Source: Deltaproteobacteria bacterium (GTDB lineage Bacteria > Desulfobacterota > DSM-4660 > Desulfatiglandales > HGW-15). Taken from it: 17,784 nt of DNA. Made by a program: the position numbers and the translations under genes. The notes below the pieces were generated by a model, which was not told the DNA's origin, did no database searches, and worked only from the letters and a program-made list of their open reading frames with translations. Location of the stretch: contig JAFGIC010000539.1 in NCBI GenBank assembly GCA_016929815.1, forward strand, positions 1-17,784, in the 5' to 3' direction. Positions 13,444 through 17,784 of this stretch are shown in pieces. Each line of letters starts with the position of its first letter. Positions within the stretch are counted from its first letter, which is position 1.

Positions 13444-15642
13444 TCAGTGTCTCAATGGCAGGGTTACAATAAAAGTCGAGCCTTCTCCGGGCTTGCTCCG
13501 CGCTGTAATATTTCCCCCATGCCGCTCTGCGACCTTGGCGCATATGGCCAGGCCCATACCCGACCCTTCATATTCGTTTCGACCGTGCAATCTCTGGAGG
13601 GGCATGAATATGCTGTCCAGATACTGTTCATCAAAGCCAATACCATTGTCTTCAACGAAAATTCTGCAAAGATCGCCTTCTATCTCTCCGCGAATAATGA
13701 CTTTAGGGGCAGAAGAACGATTAAATTTGAGTGCATTGTGGATAAGATTCCCGATAAGCTGCCTGAACTGGGGAGGATCTACTTCCGCTGCCGGCAGATC
13801 CCCTAATTCAATTGTTGCCTCCTTTTTATCGATGATCGTAAAATCGTTTATCGTTTCACGTGTGAGTTCGTTAAGATCAGCTCGAATAAAAGGATTGCCC
13901 CTTGTCGAAACACGTGAATATCCCAGAAGGGATTCAAGCAGCTTGTCCATCCTGTCAACGGCATTCTGCATTCTTTTGAAATAATCGACGGCCTGTTCGG
14001 GAAGGTCTTTCCCAAACCGATCTTGTATTATAGCCCCAAAGGTCTGAATCTTGCGTATGGGTTCCCTGAGATCATGTGAAGCAATAAAAGCGAATTCCTG
14101 CAGTTCCTTGTTTCGAAGGTCAAGTTTTTTTAGAGCCTCTTCAAGATTTCCCGTCCTTTCCTGAATCCTTTTTTCAAGTTTTTCCTTTGACCGCTGGATT
14201 TCATTAATAAGCCTGGCTCTCTCCATAGCGCCGGCAACTTGAGCCGCGACCCTTCTCATAAGAATAAGGTCTTCTTTCGAAAATTCGGTCCTTGTTCTGG
14301 TTCCAAATGAAAGGGTTCCGATCACTTTCCCTTGAACCGTCAAAGGGTGGCAGGCATAGGCCTGAATCCCATAGGATTTGACCAGTTCGGTTCGAATATC
14401 AGGCGTGTTAAAGATATTTTCGGCAATAATTGGTTTGCCATCCAAGGCGGCGTAACCGCAAACAGCTTCTCCATAATCAAGCCATTCAATTTTTTCGGCA
14501 TCTTCATCAGAAATACCGGCAAAGGCATTAAGATGCAAACGTCCCGTTTTATCATCCGTAATGTAATTGAAGAAGACATTACAACCAAGATGGGCCATGG
14601 TCTCCCTGCATAATTCATTAACGACAGGCTGGAAATTTGACCACATAATCAGTCGTTCGGCAGTCTCAGACAACAGTTTAAAATGTGCCTCACTTTTTTC
14701 TAATGCAGATTGAGCCTTTTTGAGCTCGGTAACATCATGACCATAAAAGTTGACATATCCCCGATCTAATATGGGAACCAGGTGCAGCAGGAAATCATGC
14801 TCGCCGCATCTTATCTCAATATTATTCGATACTCCGCTTGCTACTGTGACATCAATTGCTTCCTTGATCTGCGTCGCAATAGGTCCGCCTACAGAACATT
14901 GCCATTGTGTCATCAGCTCGGCCGCAGCCGGATTGGCATGCAGTATAATACCATCATTTGACACGCGAAAGACGGGGTAAGGATTTTCTCTGGGGAATAA
15001 AGAGAGATTATACATACTCTCCTCCGCCTCCTCCAGTGCGTGGAAATCCATGACAAGTTGAATGTTCTTTTTCTCCAATTCCTCAGTGCGCGCCTTTACC
15101 ATGTCTTCAAGGTATTTGCGATATCGATCTCTCTCGATTTCAGCTTTCTTGCGTTTTGTAATTTCAACGCCCACTTCCATAATTAAGACCGATCCATCTG
15201 TTTCGGTGAAAGGTATATCATAAATATCATACCAATTGCCATCCGGCCCATGCCATTCCCGTCGATGCATTTTCATGGTTTTAAGGACTTTATATGTTTC
15301 ACAAGCCTCACATGGTTCGTTTCGGTCAAAAAGGTATTCAAAGCAACGCCTGCCGTTGGATTCTCCGAAACGCTCCCGGAAAAAACGGTTGGCAAAAGTC
15401 ATGTGGTAATCAGGCGTAAGGAGCACCAGATACACGGGCAGATTTTCCAGCAAGTCATTAGATCTTATATGTCCTTCCTCCAATATTTTTTTTGGCAGGT
15501 TGTTCCCTGATGTTTCATTATCTTTATGCGCGGGATCGAGGTTATCTGTGTCTATGGACTGTATCCGGACTGCGGATGTAGAATCGGGATCTTTAACGGC
15601 ATTATCCTTTGAAACATTTTGGGGGTGTTTGCTTTGGCTCAT
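13444..15642 (-). CDS. PAS-PAS-GAF sensor histidine kinase
   Basis: 732 aa, soluble, with a low-complexity polar N-terminus (1-55). The first PAS (about 62-165) carries C100-x10-C111-x2-C114 (RCFEYL ... PCEACETY), the same Cys pattern as PAS 4 of the kinase at 9624. A second PAS lies at about 210-305 and a GAF domain at about 320-478, followed by a coiled coil. The H-box is ASHDLREPIRKIQTF (His523); HATPase boxes NLIHNALKF, DNGIGF and GSGMGLAI are intact. The kinase core is clearly paralogous to the 9624 kinase. The ATG at 15642 has AAGGAG at 6-base spacing and a strong promoter candidate upstream. No response regulator follows it; the convergent Rcp1-like regulator is the nearest candidate partner. 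Confidence 0.93.
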   Translation of the reverse strand: MSQSKHPQNVSKDNAVKDPDSTSAVRIQSIDTDNLDPAHKDNETSGNNLPKKILEEGHIRSNDLLENLPVYLVLLTPDYHMTFANRFFRERFGESNGRRCFEYLFDRNEPCEACETYKVLKTMKMHRREWHGPDGNWYDIYDIPFTETDGSVLIMEVGVEITKRKKAEIERDRYRKYLEDMVKARTEELEKKNIQLVMDFHALEEAEESMYNLSLFPRENPYPVFRVSNDGIILHANPAAAELMTQWQCSVGGPIATQIKEAIDVTVASGVSNNIEIRCGEHDFLLHLVPILDRGYVNFYGHDVTELKKAQSALEKSEAHFKLLSETAERLIMWSNFQPVVNELCRETMAHLGCNVFFNYITDDKTGRLHLNAFAGISDEDAEKIEWLDYGEAVCGYAALDGKPIIAENIFNTPDIRTELVKSYGIQAYACHPLTVQGKVIGTLSFGTRTRTEFSKEDLILMRRVAAQVAGAMERARLINEIQRSKEKLEKRIQERTGNLEEALKKLDLRNKELQEFAFIASHDLREPIRKIQTFGAIIQDRFGKDLPEQAVDYFKRMQNAVDRMDKLLESLLGYSRVSTRGNPFIRADLNELTRETINDFTIIDKKEATIELGDLPAAEVDPPQFRQLIGNLIHNALKFNRSSAPKVIIRGEIEGDLCRIFVEDNGIGFDEQYLDSIFMPLQRLHGRNEYEGSGMGLAICAKVAERHGGNITARSKPGEGSTFIVTLPLRH

Positions 15643-15721
15643 ATGACGCTCCTTAATCGTCGAAGTTATTGCTGTTTAATTGATATTTTATAGGATGCTG
15701 AATAAGCCTAATTTGCCATGC

Positions 15722-15750
15722 ATTGTATTGAAATACCGGTTATGAGTCAA
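15722..15750 (-). promoter_or_regulatory. Sigma70-like promoter for the PAS-PAS-GAF kinase
   Basis: Minus strand TTGACT (15750-15745), 17-base spacer, TACAAT (15727-15722); 5/6 matches in both boxes. It is the best promoter candidate in the window and lies 80 bases upstream of the start codon. Confidence 0.55.
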
Positions 15751-15759
15751 AAATAACCG
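15737..15759. promoter_or_regulatory. Inverted repeat over the kinase -35 region
   Basis: CGGTTAT (15737-15743) and ATAACCG (15753-15759) flank a 9-base spacer that contains the -35 hexamer of the promoter above. It could be an operator for that promoter, or a weak terminator hairpin for the gene ending at 15769 (no good T-run). Confidence 0.4.
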
Positions 15760-15768
15760 AAATATTTA

Positions 15769-16017
15769 TTAGACCCTCAGCTGTCCGGCCATCTTCCTTA
15801 TTATTCGTTGGGCCTCTGAATTTTCAGGTATAGGCAAACATCCTTTGACGCAATTTTGATCCTTCTCCAGATACGCATAATCATTGCCCCAAAACCGTAA
15901 ATACCTGTGTGAGCTGTCAAAATTGCCGTTTTCATAGGAAAAAGCTGCATTGTCATCCTTAATGCCATAGTTATCAAAATATTGTCCTGATATTCTCGGA
16001 TTTATATAGTATCTCAT
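15769..16017 (-). CDS. Unknown 82-aa protein
   Basis: I do not recognise a family. The product is rich in Tyr, Asn and Asp in its first half (MRYYINPRISGQYFDNYG), has a single C56-x3-C60 pair (NCVKGCLPIP), and ends in a basic helix-like tail. There is no signal peptide or membrane segment. Translation is well supported by AGGAGG five bases upstream of the ATG. It stands alone between the PAS-PAS-GAF kinase, whose promoter lies just downstream, and the divergent receiver-kinase. A role as a small partner of the sensors is possible but not shown. Confidence 0.68.
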   Translation of the reverse strand: MRYYINPRISGQYFDNYGIKDDNAAFSYENGNFDSSHRYLRFWGNDYAYLEKDQNCVKGCLPIPENSEAQRIIRKMAGQLRV

Positions 16018-16084
16018 TTTTACCTCCTATTTTTATAAATTTCCGGATATTTTACCTTAAAGTTTATTCTGTTGGAATTGAATA

Positions 16085-16101
16085 GGGTCAATCCTGTATT
16101 T
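16085..16101 (+). repeat. Upstream motif shared by two sensor-kinase loci, copy 2
   Basis: GGGTCAATCCTGTATTT, one mismatch to 9464-9480, again preceded by TTGGAAT (16072-16078). It is about 35 bases upstream of the -35 candidate at 16137. Confidence 0.55.
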
Positions 16102-16136
16102 TATTTAAGGCAGGTGAGTATAGGCGATCATAATTG

Positions 16137-16165
16137 TTGATTATTGAAAAGAATGTGAATAATAT
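16137..16165 (+). promoter_or_regulatory. Sigma70-like promoter for the receiver-HisKA_3 kinase
   Basis: TTGATT (16137-16142), 17-base spacer, TAATAT (16160-16165); 4/6 matches in each box at ideal spacing. The leader to the ATG at 16312 would be about 140 bases. Confidence 0.4.
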
Positions 16166-16188
16166 TTAAAACTTTAGAAGCTGGCTAA

Positions 16189-16204
16189 CCCTCGTCTACG
16201 AGGG
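16189..16204. promoter_or_regulatory. CT-centred palindrome in the receiver-kinase leader
   Basis: CCCTCGT (16189-16195), CT, ACGAGGG (16198-16204): perfect 7-base arms. It has the same centre and comparable placement (downstream of the promoter candidate) to the palindrome at 9589-9610, though the arm sequence differs. Confidence 0.4.
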
Positions 16205-16311
16205 GTTCCAAAACCGGCGGCATTTGAAGACCTGATTAATATTGCTGATGCATTTTGGAGATACTGGTCTCAGATCTCCGGGATTCCAATATCGAGTTTG
16301 GATACGTGGCA

Positions 16312-17397
16312 ATGGAAGCAAAGAGTGACAAAAAATTGAGACTCCTCCTTATTGAGGATGACGAAGATGATTTTGTCCTTCTGAAGCATATCCTTTCAGA
16401 GATAGAAAGGCAGAAGTTCGATCTTACTTGGGCGAGAGAGTACGATGAGACGATCGTTCGTGCATTGAACGGGGATTACGATGTCTGTATAATGGATTAT
16501 CGCCTGGGTACTTATGATGGCCTTACGCTTCTCAGAGAATTCAAGAAACTGAATTTTCAGGCCCCTGTTATCATGCTCACCGGATACGGGGACAGGGAAG
16601 TAGATCTGGAGGCTATGAGTCTGGGCGCAGCAGATTATCTGGAAAAATTAGGATTGACCCCCGACAAATTGGAACGCTCGATCCGTTATGCAATTGACAG
16701 GTCAATGACTCTTAAGGCCCTTATTGATTCTGAGGCTAAGCTTCGCAGATTATCATCAAAAATATTGAAGACCCAAGAGGATGAGAGGAAGGCCATAGCA
16801 AAAGAGCTTCATGATAGCATAGGCTCAAGTTTGACTGCAATAAAATATGCGCTCGAAAAAAAACTCTCCGAGATTCATGAAATCAAAAGTTCAAAAAGCA
16901 TTACACTTGAACAGCTCATTGCAATGATCAGGGAGACCATGGAGGAGACCCGCAGAATCTCCTCCAATCTAAGGCCGTCAATCCTCGATGACCTTGGGCT
17001 CCTGACGGCAATTAATTCCATATGCAGAGAATATCAGAGACTTTATGAAAGGATTAATATTAAAACCACGCTCAATATCAAGGAGTCAGAGATCCCGGAT
17101 CATCTTAAGATTATTATTTACAGGGTTCTTCAGGAGGCACTAAACAATATTATTAAACACAGCGGGGCTGATAGTGTCGAGTTGTCTCTTGGAAAAACTG
17201 ATAATGGCATAGAAATTGTCATCGAGGATAACGGCCGTGGATTTGATTTAGAAGAAATTCACTCCGGATCAGTGAATAGCGGAGGCACGGGCATTATAGG
17301 AATGAGCGAACGGGTCGCACTTTCAAACGGTCAATTTAATATTTCAACAGGAAAAGGGCGTAAAACTGCTGTACGTGCCTTTTGGCCTATTTCATGA
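16312..17397 (+). CDS. Receiver-HisKA_3 (NarX/DegS-type) histidine kinase
   Basis: 361 aa from the ATG at 16312. An intact receiver domain (10-130) has the acidic pocket EDDEDD (15-20), D62 in CIMDYRLG, T90 and K112 in DYLEK. It is joined to a HisKA_3 dimerisation domain with ERKAIAKELHDSIGSSLTAI (His167), then HATPase with EALNNIIKHS, DNGRGF and GGTGIIGMSER. There is no sensor or membrane domain, so input comes through the receiver, probably phosphorylation by another kinase. HisKA_3 kinases pair with NarL/LuxR regulators, and one is encoded convergently at the right edge, overlapping by 11 bases. A TTG at 16255 would extend the protein by 19 residues but lacks a ribosome site and lies outside the receiver fold. 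Confidence 0.9.
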   Translation: MEAKSDKKLRLLLIEDDEDDFVLLKHILSEIERQKFDLTWAREYDETIVRALNGDYDVCIMDYRLGTYDGLTLLREFKKLNFQAPVIMLTGYGDREVDLEAMSLGAADYLEKLGLTPDKLERSIRYAIDRSMTLKALIDSEAKLRRLSSKILKTQEDERKAIAKELHDSIGSSLTAIKYALEKKLSEIHEIKSSKSITLEQLIAMIRETMEETRRISSNLRPSILDDLGLLTAINSICREYQRLYERINIKTTLNIKESEIPDHLKIIIYRVLQEALNNIIKHSGADSVELSLGKTDNGIEIVIEDNGRGFDLEEIHSGSVNSGGTGIIGMSERVALSNGQFNISTGKGRKTAVRAFWPIS

Positions 17398-17784
17398 TAA
17401 TGCCTTTCTCGATTGCATATGCGGTTAAGGCCGAGGCGCTATGGAGATCCAGTTTCTCCATGATATTTGCACGGTGCTTCTCTACGGTCTTCACGCTTAT
17501 GCAGAGATAATCGGATATCTCCTTGTTTTGATAACCTTCCGCCACCAGCTTCAGTACCTCCCTTTCCCTTTGTGTAATGGCGTCCCATGAGGATTTTTCC
17601 TTTATCTTCTTTTTACCTTCCAGAAAACCCTCAAGGACCTTTTCCGATATTTCAGGGCTGACATAAAATTTCCCTGCCAGAACCGCATTTATGGCTGCAA
17701 CCAGTTCCTCATGAGATGAAGCCTTCAGACAATATCCTTCGGCACCCGATTTAAAGGCCTCAATGATGTATTCTTCCTGTTTGT
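17387..17784 (-). CDS. NarL/LuxR-family response regulator (C-terminal part)
   Basis: The 5' end is cut by the right edge; 131 residues are visible. They begin in the last third of a receiver domain (FKSGAEGYCLKASSHEELV, with the conserved Lys of the CLKAS motif). After a linker comes a LuxR helix-turn-helix: TQREREVLKLVAEGYQNKEI, then ISVKTVEKHRANIMEKLDLH. It is a DNA-binding transcription factor activated by receiver phosphorylation. It is convergent with the HisKA_3 kinase and shares 11 bases of 3' end with it (17387-17397), strongly suggesting a two-component pair. No terminator was seen between them. Confidence 0.93.
   Translation of the reverse strand, partial: KQEEYIIEAFKSGAEGYCLKASSHEELVAAINAVLAGKFYVSPEISEKVLEGFLEGKKKIKEKSSWDAITQREREVLKLVAEGYQNKEISDYLCISVKTVEKHRANIMEKLDLHSASALTAYAIEKGIIMK

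Larger units (their letters stand above)
16018..16311. other. Divergent intergenic region upstream of the receiver-kinase
   Basis: 294 bases. It contains the second copy of the shared upstream motif, a plus-strand promoter candidate, a CT-centred palindrome, and a short start-less reading frame (about 16183-16332) whose meaning is unclear. A weaker minus-strand promoter for the 82-aa gene can be drawn as TTGACC (16091-16086), 17 bases, AATAAA (16068-16063), with its -35 inside the repeated motif. Confidence 0.55.

Noticed and set aside
13312..13446. Readable frame continuing past the TGA of the PAS-PAS-GAF kinase, suggesting recoding or selenocysteine.
   Set aside because: The kinase ends naturally at the usual HATPase C-terminus (TLPLRH) and no SECIS-like hairpin follows; chance or a separate small ORF is simpler.
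16183..16332. Protein-like frame (KLANPRLRGVPKPAAFEDL, then INIADAFWRYWSQ...) upstream of and overlapping the receiver-kinase start.
   Set aside because: It has no plausible start codon or ribosome site and starts right after a stop; it might be a gene relic, but I recognise no family.
1..17784. tRNA, rRNA, CRISPR array, transposase or integrase.
   Set aside because: None was found by reading both strands; the only repeats are the short motif pair, the inverted repeats and the duplicated small gene.

Overview
The window looks like chromosomal DNA from an anaerobic, sulfur- and hydrogen-metabolising bacterium, most likely a Desulfobacterota-type or similar lineage. This is inferred from gene content: a group 3b-type [NiFe] hydrogenase, DsrE2 and TusA sulfur carriers, desulforedoxin-like proteins, a two-CW protein, a relic of an anaerobic Ni-CO dehydrogenase, and many PAS/GAF sensor kinases. 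No rRNA, tRNA, intact mobile element or CRISPR array was seen.

Left part (1-9333, all on the minus strand). Read in the direction of transcription from about 9445: an eight-cysteine desulforedoxin-like protein, thiol peroxidase Tpx, an unknown 108-aa protein, TusA, DsrE2, an IscS/NifS-type cysteine desulfurase homologue, an IscU protein fused to a MIP18/DUF59 domain, a broken CO dehydrogenase (CooS) fragment, a GAF protein with a histidine-kinase phosphoacceptor helix but no ATPase domain, a second copy of the eight-cysteine protein, a two-CW protein, the four hydrogenase subunits in the order beta-gamma-delta-alpha (each junction overlapping by 4 bases), and the start of an ArsC/LMW-phosphatase gene. 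Most gaps are short, so much of this could be co-transcribed. The common theme is persulfide handling, Fe-S assembly, redox and H2/NAD(P)H chemistry. The cysteine desulfurase homologue has lost the PLP-binding lysine (His-Thr in place of His-Lys) and the PLP-stacking His, yet keeps its catalytic Cys. This suggests a persulfide relay or scaffold fed by TusA/DsrE2 or sulfide.

Middle part (9334-13261). A divergent intergenic region holds back-to-back promoter candidates and several inverted repeats. It is followed on the plus strand by a 1071-aa hybrid kinase (degenerate receiver, five PAS domains, kinase core) and an Rcp1-like single-domain response regulator.

Right part (13312-17784). A minus-strand 732-aa PAS-PAS-GAF kinase has a core and a Cys-containing PAS domain paralogous to those of the first kinase. 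Then come an unknown 82-aa minus-strand gene, a plus-strand receiver plus HisKA_3 kinase, and convergently the C-terminal part of a NarL/LuxR response regulator that is probably its partner. The two plus-strand sensor loci share an upstream motif (GGGTCRATCCTGTATTT), a sigma70-like promoter and a CT-centred palindrome.
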